Assembly (NCBI RefSeq): GCF_010998615.1
Contig: NZ_JAAEAH010000009.1
Coordinates: 98,696 to 162,695, forward strand
Direction of reading: 5' to 3'
Source: Myxococcus sp. CA023
GTDB lineage: Bacteria; Myxococcota; Myxococcia; Myxococcales; Myxococcaceae
DNA length: 64,000 nucleotides
The translations under genes and the position numbers were made by a program. Shown here piece by piece: positions 1 to 7,544 of this stretch. Positions within the stretch are counted from its first letter, which is position 1. Each line of letters begins with the position of its first letter. Under the pieces are notes generated by a model, which was not told where the DNA came from, made no database searches, and was given only the letters and a program-made list of their open reading frames with translations.

Positions 1-1171
1 GCACCGCTTCGAGCTTCGTGGGCCGGCTGTGATGGGGCACGTAGTCCAGGTCGCACTCGGGGTCTGGCGTGTCCAGGTGCAGCGTGGGCGGCAGGAATCC
101 ATCGTTCAGCGCCACCACCGCGGCGGCCGCCTCCATGGCGCCGCTGGACCCGAGGCTGTGGCCGACCATCGCCTTGATGGAGCTGACGGGGACTCGGGTC
201 TGCTCGCCAAAGACATGCTTGATGGCGCGTGTCTCGATGACGTCATTGGCCGGCGTGCCCGTGCCGTGCGCCTTGATGTAGCCAATCTGCTCGGGCTTCA
301 TGCCCGCGCTCGCCAGCGCCGCCTGCATGGCCCGCGCGGGGCCGCGTCCCGTCTCGTCGGGCCGGGTCATGTGGTAGGCGTCCGTGGAGCCTCCGTAGCC
401 CGCGAGCTCCGCCAGGATGTTCGCTCCGCGGCGCTTCGCGTGGGTCTCGCTCTCCAGTACCCACAGCGAGGCGGACTCGCCCAGCAGCGTCCCATCGCGG
501 TCCTTGCTGAAGGGCCGCAGCTTGTCGCTCGCCAGGGAGCGCAGGACGCCGAAGCCGGCCTGGGGCATCTCACTGAGCGGATCGACTCCGCCCGCGAGCA
601 TCACCTCGGACCGCCCGGAGCGAATCACATCCATCGCCACGCCCAGGGCATGCAGGCCCGCGCTGCACGCGGTGGACATGACCAGGCTGAGTCCCCCCAA
701 CTGGTACTGGCTGGCGACGTGGTCACTCATGGCGCAGATGAAGCTGTCGAGCACCAGGGCTCGCCAGGGCTCCTTCGGGCCCGCGCGCCCACGCCGGTAG
801 GGATGGTGCAGCGCGGCGTAGCCTTCCTTCCTCGCGGGCATTCCTCCCAGGTTGGTTCCGAGCACCACGCCAATGCGCGAGCGGTCCTCGACGTCCAGGT
901 CCAGCCCGGACGCCGCCAGCCCCTGCGCCGCCGCCACGCGAATCATCTGGGCGCCGCGACTGAGGTAGGGCAGCTCCTCGGGGCTGAAGTGCGCGGAGAA
1001 GTCGATATTCTTCAGCTCGCCAGCGGACTGACAGCGGTGCTTGCTGGCGTCGAAATGGGTGACGGGCGCGATGCCATCTCTCCCCGAGCGAAGCCCTTCG
1101 GAGAACTCCTCCAGGTTGTTGCCAATGGGCGTGAGAACGCCAATGCCGGTAACGACGACTTTGTTGCTCAT
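1..1171 (-). CDS. beta-ketoacyl-ACP synthase (FabF/KAS II type), 3' end cut by window edge
   Basis: Condenses an acyl chain with malonyl-ACP. About 390 residues are visible from an ATG at 1171; the last few dozen codons lie outside the window. The protein opens with MSNKVVVTGIGVLTPIG, typical of FabF, and keeps all catalytic parts: the nucleophile in MSTACSAG, the first His in HGTGTPAND and the second in VGHSLGSSGA. It is the last visible gene of the operon that starts with the ACP at 6986 and lies 62 bases behind the FabG gene. It is the second catalytically complete ketosynthase of the cluster and might act at another chain length or an initiation step, which is inference. The operon may continue beyond position 1. 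Confidence 0.93.
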   Translation of the reverse strand, partial: MSNKVVVTGIGVLTPIGNNLEEFSEGLRSGRDGIAPVTHFDASKHRCQSAGELKNIDFSAHFSPEELPYLSRGAQMIRVAAAQGLAASGLDLDVEDRSRIGVVLGTNLGGMPARKEGYAALHHPYRRGRAGPKEPWRALVLDSFICAMSDHVASQYQLGGLSLVMSTACSAGLHALGVAMDVIRSGRSEVMLAGGVDPLSEMPQAGFGVLRSLASDKLRPFSKDRDGTLLGESASLWVLESETHAKRRGANILAELAGYGGSTDAYHMTRPDETGRGPARAMQAALASAGMKPEQIGYIKAHGTGTPANDVIETRAIKHVFGEQTRVPVSSIKAMVGHSLGSSGAMEAAAAVVALNDGFLPPTLHLDTPDPECDLDYVPHHSRPTKLEAV

Positions 1172-1233
1172 CCTGTTCCTCTCAGCCCGTGTTGCGCGAT
1201 TCCTTGAAAAGACAGACGTCCGCGGGCGGCGCG

Positions 1234-2007
1234 CTACAGCACCAGCCCGCCATTCACGCGCAGCACGTCGCCGACCACGTAGGCGCTCTCCGGAGACGCC
1301 AGGAAGAGCGTGGCGTTGGCGACGTCCTCCACGGTTCCCAGCCGGCGGATGGGGGTGGCCTGGATGAATCCCTCGCGCACTCCGGGACGGTTCATCAGCC
1401 CCGCGACCATCTCCGTCTCCACGAAGCCAGGCGCCACGCAGTTCACCCGGATGCCATTTGGCCCCAGCTCTCCCGCCAGCGCCTGCGTCAGCCCAATCAA
1501 GGCCCCTTTGGTGGCGGCGTAGGGCACCTGTCCCGCGCGTCCCCGGATTCCGGCGGAGGAGGACATGTTGATGATGGCGCCACGGCCTTGCTGCACCATG
1601 GTCGGGATGACCGCCTGACAGCAGGCGAGCGCGCCGTAGAGATTGACGTCCACCGTCTCCCGCCACGCCGCGGCCTGGAGCATCATCAAGTGCCCATCCC
1701 GGCTGATGCCGGCGTTGTTCACCAGCACATCGATGCGGCCGAAGTTGGAGAGCGCCGCTTCTCGGAGCTGTCCTGGTACGTCGGGGCTGGCGACCGAGCC
1801 GGGGACCAGTACGCAGCGCCGGCCCTGCGCCTCGACTTCGGCGGCGGCCTGACGCGCGGCCTCCGCGTTGCTCCCGTAGTTGAGGACGATGTCCGCGCCC
1901 TCCGCGGCGAAGGCGAGGGCAATGGCCTTGCCAATGCCACGCGAGCCGCCCGTGATGATGACCGTCTGCTGCCGGAACCGCTGACGTGTTGCCTGGGACT
2001 CACTCAC
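1234..2007 (-). CDS. 3-oxoacyl-ACP reductase, FabG-type SDR
   Basis: Classical short-chain dehydrogenase of 257 residues that reduces 3-ketoacyl-ACP with NAD(P)H. The cofactor loop TGGSRGIG is at residues 19-26, the NNAG motif follows, and the catalytic Ser is in the NMSSSAG stretch, with Tyr and Lys in YAATKG near residue 163. The start is a GTG at 2007 whose last two bases begin the TGA stop of the upstream SDR-like gene (GTGA overlap), which points to translational coupling. An open frame extends further upstream but shows no SDR homology. Because the neighbouring SDR lacks catalytic residues, this protein is probably the active half of a reductase pair. Confidence 0.93.
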   Translation of the reverse strand: MSESQATRQRFRQQTVIITGGSRGIGKAIALAFAAEGADIVLNYGSNAEAARQAAAEVEAQGRRCVLVPGSVASPDVPGQLREAALSNFGRIDVLVNNAGISRDGHLMMLQAAAWRETVDVNLYGALACCQAVIPTMVQQGRGAIINMSSSAGIRGRAGQVPYAATKGALIGLTQALAGELGPNGIRVNCVAPGFVETEMVAGLMNRPGVREGFIQATPIRRLGTVEDVANATLFLASPESAYVVGDVLRVNGGLVL

Positions 2008-2753
2008 CACAGACCTCCGGTGGCAGACAGGCGCTGACCCGTCGTGAGGTTCGCCGCGCTCGAACCGAGGAAGAGCACGGCCTCGGCGACCTCCTCTGCG
2101 CTCCCGAGCCGCCCCAGGGGACCCAGCTCGCCATCGAGCCGCTCGCGCTGCGCTGGGGTGAGGTGTGCTGTCTCCTCCTCGAGGAGTTGGACCGCCAGCG
2201 TGTTCACGGAGATGCCTTGCCGGGCCACCTCGTTCGCCAGCGCGCGTGTCATCGCGGTGATGCCTTCGGCGGCCACGCGGCTCGCGCCTCCGGAAGCGGC
2301 ATCCAGCAGGTTGACGATGCGCCCCGAGCGCTTGCGCATCATCGGGCGGATGACCTCCTTGCAGAACCACGCTGTCCCACTCAACTGGCGGTCGAGCACG
2401 GCCTTCCACCGCTCGGCGGACAGGTCGCTGAGCCGACCGGCCGCGCGGCTCAGTGACGCGTTGATGAGCAGGTCGATGCGGCCCAATTCCGTGGCGACGC
2501 GGCGGACCACCGTGCTCACCGCCTGGGCGTCAGAAGACTCGCAGGCCAGGGCCAGTTCCGCGCTCAACTCCCTGGCGAGTGCCGTTGCCTCCGCCTCGTG
2601 CTCCGGCTGGAAGACCAGGGCCAGACGCGCCCCCGCCTTCCCATGGCGCCGTGCAATGGCATTGGCGATGGGCTGTCCTGCTCCGGTGACCAGCACCACC
2701 TGCTGGTGGAGCAAACCGTCCAGGAACGGAGTGTTTGTTTCAGGGTGACTCAT
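2004..2753 (-). CDS. SDR-fold protein lacking catalytic and cofactor residues
   Basis: A 249-residue protein with the overall FabG pattern: N-terminal Rossmann start VVLVTGAG, IDLLIN near residue 93, and a C-terminal LFLGSSAANLTTGQ stretch. The working parts are gone. The glycine loop reads TGAGQPIA where FabG has TGxxxGIG, and at the usual YxxxK site the sequence is SRVAAEG, placing Ser and Ala where Tyr and Lys should be. It is therefore probably not a reductase by itself. It overlaps the active FabG by four bases and the dehydratase-like gene by 14. A structural or regulatory partner of FabG in a hetero-oligomer is the simplest reading, but this is inference. Confidence 0.88.
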   Translation of the reverse strand: MSHPETNTPFLDGLLHQQVVLVTGAGQPIANAIARRHGKAGARLALVFQPEHEAEATALARELSAELALACESSDAQAVSTVVRRVATELGRIDLLINASLSRAAGRLSDLSAERWKAVLDRQLSGTAWFCKEVIRPMMRKRSGRIVNLLDAASGGASRVAAEGITAMTRALANEVARQGISVNTLAVQLLEEETAHLTPAQRERLDGELGPLGRLGSAEEVAEAVLFLGSSAANLTTGQRLSATGGLW

Positions 2754-3189
2754 GTGACTTCGAACCTCTCTGGGAAAGCACCATGACGCCGCTGGCAGCC
2801 GGGACAGCGTCGGCCCAGGCCTTGACCTCGACGCGCACCGTGGTCCGCCACCGCTTGAGAATGTTGGCTTCCATCCGCAGGACGCTGCCGGCCGTGATGG
2901 GTGTGTGAAATGTCATTGCCTCGATGCCGCCGAGGTACCAGACAGACGGTGTGACTTCGTCGGGCTCACGCAGGAGCATGATGGCGACCTGTCCCAGGGC
3001 ATCCACCAGCAGGCAGGAGGGCAGGGCGGGGGGCGCGTCTCCGAAACGCTCGAACATCATCTCGTTGCCGGAGACCTGCTTGAACGCCCTGCCAAAGCCG
3101 GGTGAGAGCGCTTCCACCGCGTCGACCAGCAGCATGGGGAACCGGTGCGGTGTCCCGCCGTAGATGCGGGCCATGGGGTGCTCAGTCAT
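2740..3189 (-). CDS. hotdog-fold dehydratase-like protein (FabZ family) without catalytic His
   Basis: A 149-residue FabZ/FabA-type hotdog protein: HRFPMLLVDAV near the N-terminus, then LLVDALGQVAIMLL corresponding to the central helix. In active FabZ the helix is preceded by GHFPxxPxxPG and contains a Glu. Here the segment reads ERFGDAPPALPS, with no His, and the Glu is Asp. It probably cannot dehydrate unaided. The ATG at 3189 lies eight bases inside the end of the upstream ketosynthase-like gene, and its own end overlaps the next start by 14 bases. A complete FabZ is encoded at 6200-6682, so this may be the inactive half of a dehydratase pair, comparable to two-protein dehydratases in aryl-polyene clusters. 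Confidence 0.85.
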   Translation of the reverse strand: MTEHPMARIYGGTPHRFPMLLVDAVEALSPGFGRAFKQVSGNEMMFERFGDAPPALPSCLLVDALGQVAIMLLREPDEVTPSVWYLGGIEAMTFHTPITAGSVLRMEANILKRWRTTVRVEVKAWADAVPAASGVMVLSQRGSKSHESP

Positions 3190-4204
3190 GAGCACCCCCG
3201 CGCAGCACCACGGCCAGGGTGCTGCCCTCACCCCCCAGGGCGGTGACCAGCGCGCATCCCTTGTCGAGGGCCCGCGTGGCCAGCACGACGGCCAGCATGC
3301 CCGCCGTGCTGAACGTCTCTCCAAGCACGTCCTTGGGACAGCTCACGGGCACCTTCGCCGCGTGCGCCCCAAGGGCTTCGTGCAGCCCACGCTGCGCCCA
3401 TCCGTCGAAGTCTCCTCGGCCGCTCGCACAGGAGAAGACGGCGCCCAGTTGCTCGGGCTCGATTCGGGCCATGTGCATCGCGTCCCGCACCGCGCGGGCC
3501 AGCGTGTGCGCCTGGTTCGTGAGCGAGCCTCCCCGGTGCCCGGTGCCCAGGACTTCCGCGTGGCGGTGTGCGCCGCGCGTCAGGGCCCGCGTGTGCTCCT
3601 CCAGGACCAGGGCGCACGCCGCTTCACTCACCCGCATTCCCTCAGGCAGGGCGATGCCAGCCAGGAGCATGGGGCTCAGGGTGTCCGCGCCCACCACCAC
3701 CATCCGCTCCGCCTGGCCCTCCTCGATTTGCTGGCAGCCGAAGCGAAGCGCCTCCAGTCCCGCGGAGTGGCCCGAGCACAGGGTCGCGGTGGGACCGCGA
3801 AGGTCGTGCACCATGGAGATGTAGCCCGTCGCCGCGTTGGTGACGGTGTTCTGGAACACCACCGGGTTTCCGTAGCGGCCGCCCCGCTCCAGGATGCCTT
3901 CCAGGTACTCCGCGTTCGTGGGCAGGCAGCCGTAGCCGGAGCCGAACGCGATGCCTGTCTGGAGGGGATTGCCGGGCCCGGCATCCTCGATGGCCAGCGT
4001 GGTCGCGGCGAGCGCGATGCGCCCGAGCCGGTCCATGTGCCGCAGTTGGGCGGACTGCTTCGCGAACGCCGCGTCGGGAATGCGCTCCGCCAAGGAGGAC
4101 GGTGGGCCCGCATCGCCTTGGGAGAAGCGCTCCCAGAGGGCGGTAGGTCCCGTGGCCCGGGGGCACACCGCGCCGAGCCCGCTGATGACGATGCGCCGGC
4201 TCAT
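3182..4204 (-). CDS. ketosynthase-like chain-length-factor protein
   Basis: A 340-residue thiolase-fold protein (starts MSRRIVISGLGAVCP) clearly related to FabF but catalytically empty. Where ketosynthases have TACSSG it reads CSGHSAG, so the nucleophile position aligns with His. The first active-site His motif (HGTGT) is replaced by SCASGRGDFDG and the second (GHxxGxxG) by LGETFSTAG. This is the pattern of the chain-length factors of type II polyketide synthases. It overlaps the complete ketosynthase upstream by ATGA, as KS-CLF pairs usually do. It is shorter than FabF (about 410). Function as a KS partner setting chain length is inferred from family knowledge and gene order. Confidence 0.88.
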   Translation of the reverse strand: MSRRIVISGLGAVCPRATGPTALWERFSQGDAGPPSSLAERIPDAAFAKQSAQLRHMDRLGRIALAATTLAIEDAGPGNPLQTGIAFGSGYGCLPTNAEYLEGILERGGRYGNPVVFQNTVTNAATGYISMVHDLRGPTATLCSGHSAGLEALRFGCQQIEEGQAERMVVVGADTLSPMLLAGIALPEGMRVSEAACALVLEEHTRALTRGAHRHAEVLGTGHRGGSLTNQAHTLARAVRDAMHMARIEPEQLGAVFSCASGRGDFDGWAQRGLHEALGAHAAKVPVSCPKDVLGETFSTAGMLAVVLATRALDKGCALVTALGGEGSTLAVVLRGGAHD

Positions 4205-5412
4205 CGTGCCGCCCTCCCTGTCTCCGGAAAGCGCCGGGCAACGAGGGCGACGTTCGCCCCGCCGAACGCGGACTTGGTGCTCATCAGCGTGTCGATGCGT
4301 TGGGCGCGGCCCTCGCCACGCACCACGTCGACGTCGCACTTCGGGTCCAGTTCCTCGCAGTTGAGGGTCGGCGGGAGGAAGTCACGAGCCATGCCCAGCA
4401 CGGAGCCGATGAGCTCCAGCGCGCCGGAGGCCCCCAGCGTGTGGCCGAAGTAGGGCTTGAGGGAGTTGACCGGCACCGACGCGGCTCGCGCACCGAAGAC
4501 ACCTCGCAGGGCCTGGCACTCCGCGGGGTCATTGGCCGGCGTCCCGGTTCCGTGGAGGTTGACGAAGTCGATCTGCTCCGTCGTCAGTCCCGCCTGTCGC
4601 AAGGCGAGCGTCATCGCCTGTTGGAGCCCCCGGCCCTCGGGGTGTGGGCTGGTGGGGTGATGGGCATCACCCGCCGTTCCCCAGCCGCACAGCTCCGCAT
4701 GGATTCGAGCGCCCCGCTGGCGCGCGTGGTTCAGCTCCTCGAGCACGAGGATGCCCGCGCCCTCGCCGAGTACCATCCCATTGCGCCGATGGTCGAAGGG
4801 GCGGCACACCGTGGGCGTCATGGCGCGCAGGACGGAGAAGCCACTGAAGCTGAGCAGGGTCAGTGCATCCGCTCCTCCCGCCAGCATCACGGAGGCCCGT
4901 CCCTGACGGATTTCGTCCAGTGCTCGGCCTATTGCGAGGCTGCTGGACACGCAGGCCATGGTGACGGTGGACAGGATGCCGCCCAGGCCAAACTGGTCCG
5001 CGACGTTCCGCGCGATGGAGGAGAAGGGAACCTCCCCGAAGTGTCTCCGGCGAGCGTCCTCATCACCTCCGGAGCGAATGACCTGTTCGAGGGACAAGGC
5101 GGGCCCACGGCTCGTGCCCAGCATGACCCCCGCCACCTCCCGCCAGTTCCCCTGGGCTTCGAGCCCACTGTCGCGAAGGGCCTGCTCCGCGGCGTGAAGG
5201 GCCAGCTTTGACACGCGGTCCAAACCGTTGTCGGGCGTCTCGCCCGGCAGGTCCACCACGCCCGCGGAGTACGTCCGGCCTTCGATGTCGAACGGGGCGG
5301 CCCGCCGGATGCCGCTGTGGCGGTTCGACAGGGCCTGGGCGAGCTCGTCGGCGGACAGTGCATTGGCGGCCGTCACGCCAAGGCCCGTGATGACGACGCG
5401 ATGGGGGCTCAT
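4201..5412 (-). CDS. beta-ketoacyl-ACP synthase (KS alpha of a KS-CLF pair)
   Basis: A full-length 403-residue FabF-type ketosynthase. The nucleophile is in VTMACVSSS near residue 163, the two His residues are in LHGTGTPAND and FGHTLGASGA, and the C-terminal KSAFGGANVAL loop is intact. It overlaps the metallo-hydrolase gene upstream and the chain-length-factor gene downstream by four bases each (ATGA), implying coupled translation and a fixed stoichiometry. Together with the ACP, FabZ and FabG of the same operon it could carry out all elongation steps except full enoyl reduction, for which no gene is visible. That absence would favour an unsaturated (polyene-like) product, an inference. Confidence 0.93.
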   Translation of the reverse strand: MSPHRVVITGLGVTAANALSADELAQALSNRHSGIRRAAPFDIEGRTYSAGVVDLPGETPDNGLDRVSKLALHAAEQALRDSGLEAQGNWREVAGVMLGTSRGPALSLEQVIRSGGDEDARRRHFGEVPFSSIARNVADQFGLGGILSTVTMACVSSSLAIGRALDEIRQGRASVMLAGGADALTLLSFSGFSVLRAMTPTVCRPFDHRRNGMVLGEGAGILVLEELNHARQRGARIHAELCGWGTAGDAHHPTSPHPEGRGLQQAMTLALRQAGLTTEQIDFVNLHGTGTPANDPAECQALRGVFGARAASVPVNSLKPYFGHTLGASGALELIGSVLGMARDFLPPTLNCEELDPKCDVDVVRGEGRAQRIDTLMSTKSAFGGANVALVARRFPETGRAAR

Positions 5413-6179
5413 GAGAGCTTCTCCAGTGGCTCGGACGGCGCCGTGTCCACCAGACAGTCGTGGCCCGGAATGATGTGGCGGTATTCGCGGAGGAGCTTGC
5501 GGCGGGTGTGAGTGTACAGCTCGGTGTCCTGCGCGAGCTGGAGCTCCCGCTCGGCGTTCTCCACCAAGGTCTTCCGTGTGAAGAGCGCATCCCCCGCGAT
5601 GAGGATTTTTCGCGGCGTGCCCTCATCGTCCGTGCGGGCGCGGTGCGCGACGACGGAGATATGCCCATGGGTATGGCCCGGCGTGGGCAGCACCTCGACC
5701 TCCTCCGTCAGCCAATGGCTGCCGTCGACAGGGACGAAGCGCGAGTCACGTTCGAGCACGCGGTTGTAGAACCCGATGTTCCGAGTCACCTCGCGCACGA
5801 TGGACCGGACATAGAACTCCTTCACCGTCTGGTAATGCTCGCGCAGCAGCTCCGAGGTCGCGGCTTTCCCTGGGGTGTGGTCCTGGTGATACGCCTCGAT
5901 GAAGTGCGCGTTTTCGACGAAGTCCTTGGCGCCCACGACGTATTGCGCGTTGCGGAACAGCAAGTGATTGCCGCAGTGGTCGTAGTGGAGGTGGGTGGCG
6001 ACAACCACGTCCACGTCATCTGGTGTCAGGCCGCGTTCCTTGAGTGCTAGCACCAGGCGTCCCGCGTCGTCGCACAGACCGCTGTCCACCAGGATGTTTC
6101 GCTGTTGGGATTGTACGAGGGTGACAGTGGAGCGCAGCCGTGGAAAGCCGCTCCCCTGGAGCAGCACATTCAAGAACAT
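5409..6179 (-). CDS. metallo-beta-lactamase-fold hydrolase
   Basis: A 256-residue MBL-fold enzyme. The signature HLHYDHCGN (HxHxDH) near residues 58-63 and later GHTHGH and the C-terminal GHD motif provide the two-metal site. The sequence resembles the lactonase/quinolone-type MBL branch rather than true beta-lactamases. The start at 6179 (MFLNVLLQ) is preceded by AAGGAA at a suitable distance, and the gene lies 20 bases after the FabZ stop. Within a polyketide-like operon it may act as a thioesterase or hydrolase that releases or edits the chain, but nothing in the sequence fixes the substrate. No signal peptide is seen, so it is probably cytosolic. Confidence 0.88.
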   Translation of the reverse strand: MFLNVLLQGSGFPRLRSTVTLVQSQQRNILVDSGLCDDAGRLVLALKERGLTPDDVDVVVATHLHYDHCGNHLLFRNAQYVVGAKDFVENAHFIEAYHQDHTPGKAATSELLREHYQTVKEFYVRSIVREVTRNIGFYNRVLERDSRFVPVDGSHWLTEEVEVLPTPGHTHGHISVVAHRARTDDEGTPRKILIAGDALFTRKTLVENAERELQLAQDTELYTHTRRKLLREYRHIIPGHDCLVDTAPSEPLEKLS

Positions 6180-6199
6180 GGTGATGTGGTTCCTTGGGG

Positions 6200-6682
6200 C
6201 TAGGCGCCCAGCATCAGTTCGCCGTCGGCGACCAGCTCTCCACCCACCCGTGCTTCGACCTTCACGTGATGGATGGTGCCAAGGCTCTTGAGGTGCGTGG
6301 CTCGGACGCGGAGCTGATCGCCCGGAACGACAGGGCGGCGGAAGCGCATCCGGTGGATGTTGGCCATCACGCCCGGCCGCGCTGGCTTTTGTGTCGCCGG
6401 CTCCACGGGCGCGAGGTCCGGGCGGCTCCTCGTGCGGAGCATGACGCCCGCCACCTGGGCCATGGATTCGACGATCAGCACGCCGGGCATGATGGGGTGC
6501 TCGGGAAAGTGCCCCTGGAAGAAGGGCTCGTTCGCCGTGACGCACTTGATTCCCTCGGCGAACACGCCGGGTTCCAAGCTGTCAATCCGGTCGACCATGA
6601 GCATCGGATAGCGATGCGGCAGGAGTTGGAGGAGCTCCTGGATGCCGAGCCCGGCGGGCGTTGCTGCCTGCTGGCTAGGCAC
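6200..6682 (-). CDS. 3-hydroxyacyl-ACP dehydratase (FabZ)
   Basis: A 160-residue hotdog dehydratase that removes water from 3-hydroxyacyl-ACP. The catalytic segment FFQGHFPEHPIMPGVL is intact with its His, followed by the Glu of VESMAQVAG. The N-terminal LLPHRYPMLMVDR motif is also typical of FabZ. The chosen start is a GTG at 6682, eight bases inside the end of the ACP gene; no ATG is available in the right place before the homology begins. It is the catalytically complete partner of the His-less hotdog protein at 2740-3189. Confidence 0.92.
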   Translation of the reverse strand: MPSQQAATPAGLGIQELLQLLPHRYPMLMVDRIDSLEPGVFAEGIKCVTANEPFFQGHFPEHPIMPGVLIVESMAQVAGVMLRTRSRPDLAPVEPATQKPARPGVMANIHRMRFRRPVVPGDQLRVRATHLKSLGTIHHVKVEARVGGELVADGELMLGA

Positions 6683-6986
6683 AGGCGGCCTTCTTCCCGC
6701 CTTCCGCGATGAGCCGGTTGACCAGCGCCGCGAGCGTGTCGATGGAGTGGAACTCCTTGGCGACGCTGTCATCCGCGATGACGACGCCCCACTTCTCTTC
6801 GATGCCGACCACGATCTCCAACGCCTCGACGCTGTCGAGTCCCAGGCCTCCCGCCTCACCTTCCTGCGAGTCACCGCCGAACAGCGGTGCCCCGTCCGGA
6901 ATGCTCGCGGGGTCGATGTCCAGCCGCAGGCGATCGACGATCATGGCCTTGAGGCCGCTCTTCACTTCCGTGTTGTCGAGGTGCAT
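6675..6986 (-). CDS. acyl carrier protein
   Basis: A 103-residue ACP, first gene of the operon. The phosphopantetheine attachment Ser lies in GLGLDSVEALE near residue 52. Helices before and after match ACP, although the loop before the attachment site (GGDSQEGEAG) is longer than in the housekeeping ACP, and the protein ends in a short basic/Ala tail. A clear AGGAGAG ribosome-binding site precedes the ATG. It is probably the carrier dedicated to this synthase rather than the essential AcpP, judged from its cluster position. Confidence 0.93.
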   Translation of the reverse strand: MHLDNTEVKSGLKAMIVDRLRLDIDPASIPDGAPLFGGDSQEGEAGGLGLDSVEALEIVVGIEEKWGVVIADDSVAKEFHSIDTLAALVNRLIAEGGKKAACA

Positions 6987-7452
6987 CTGCTCTCCTGATG
7001 TTGAGAAACCAACGTATCGGAGTCCTCTGACATCGCCGGATAAGTTGGGTGTCTGGGCAACGTGCCTGGTACGTGATGCCGTTCAACATTGGCCTCATCC
7101 ACTCAGTCGCCCCGTCGCTTCACGTCGGCTCGTTCGCTGGCGCTGCTGTTCATGCTCTCCGCTTGTGGTGGGGACGCCCCGGTTTGGGACCTCTCCATGC
7201 GCGCGCGTCACGGCGAGGCATGGATGGGGCTCATCGCGGACCCCGGCTCGCATTTCGTCACGGGAGACGGGGCGGGCAGCGCGGGGCTCCGGCAGATGAC
7301 CGTGTGTGGATTCCAGGGCGTGACGGACACCGACGCGGACGGAACCCACCAGTCCTGCATGGAAGTGCGGCTCGACCCTACGGCCCTGGGCACGGGCCCC
7401 TCCGTGCTGACCATCGCGGGCACCGCTACCCCCCTGGCGTACGGTTCCTCTA

Positions 7453-7479
7453 AACCACCGCTCGTGATTCTCGATCGCG
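7453..7479 (+). repeat. left terminal inverted repeat of the IS630 element
   Basis: Begins AACCACCGCTCG directly after the TA target. It pairs with the reverse complement of 8644-8670 at 20 of 27 positions. Confidence 0.8.
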
Positions 7480-7544
7480 GTTGGTGAGCGGGCGGGCGCG
7501 CGGGGCGACAGGAAGAGGCAAGGGCACATCCCGTTCGGCTCTGT

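Noticed and set aside
5409..6179. True beta-lactamase or proven AHL lactonase
   Set aside because: The HxHxDH metal motif defines only the fold; its place inside a polyketide-like operon makes a chain-releasing or editing hydrolase equally likely.
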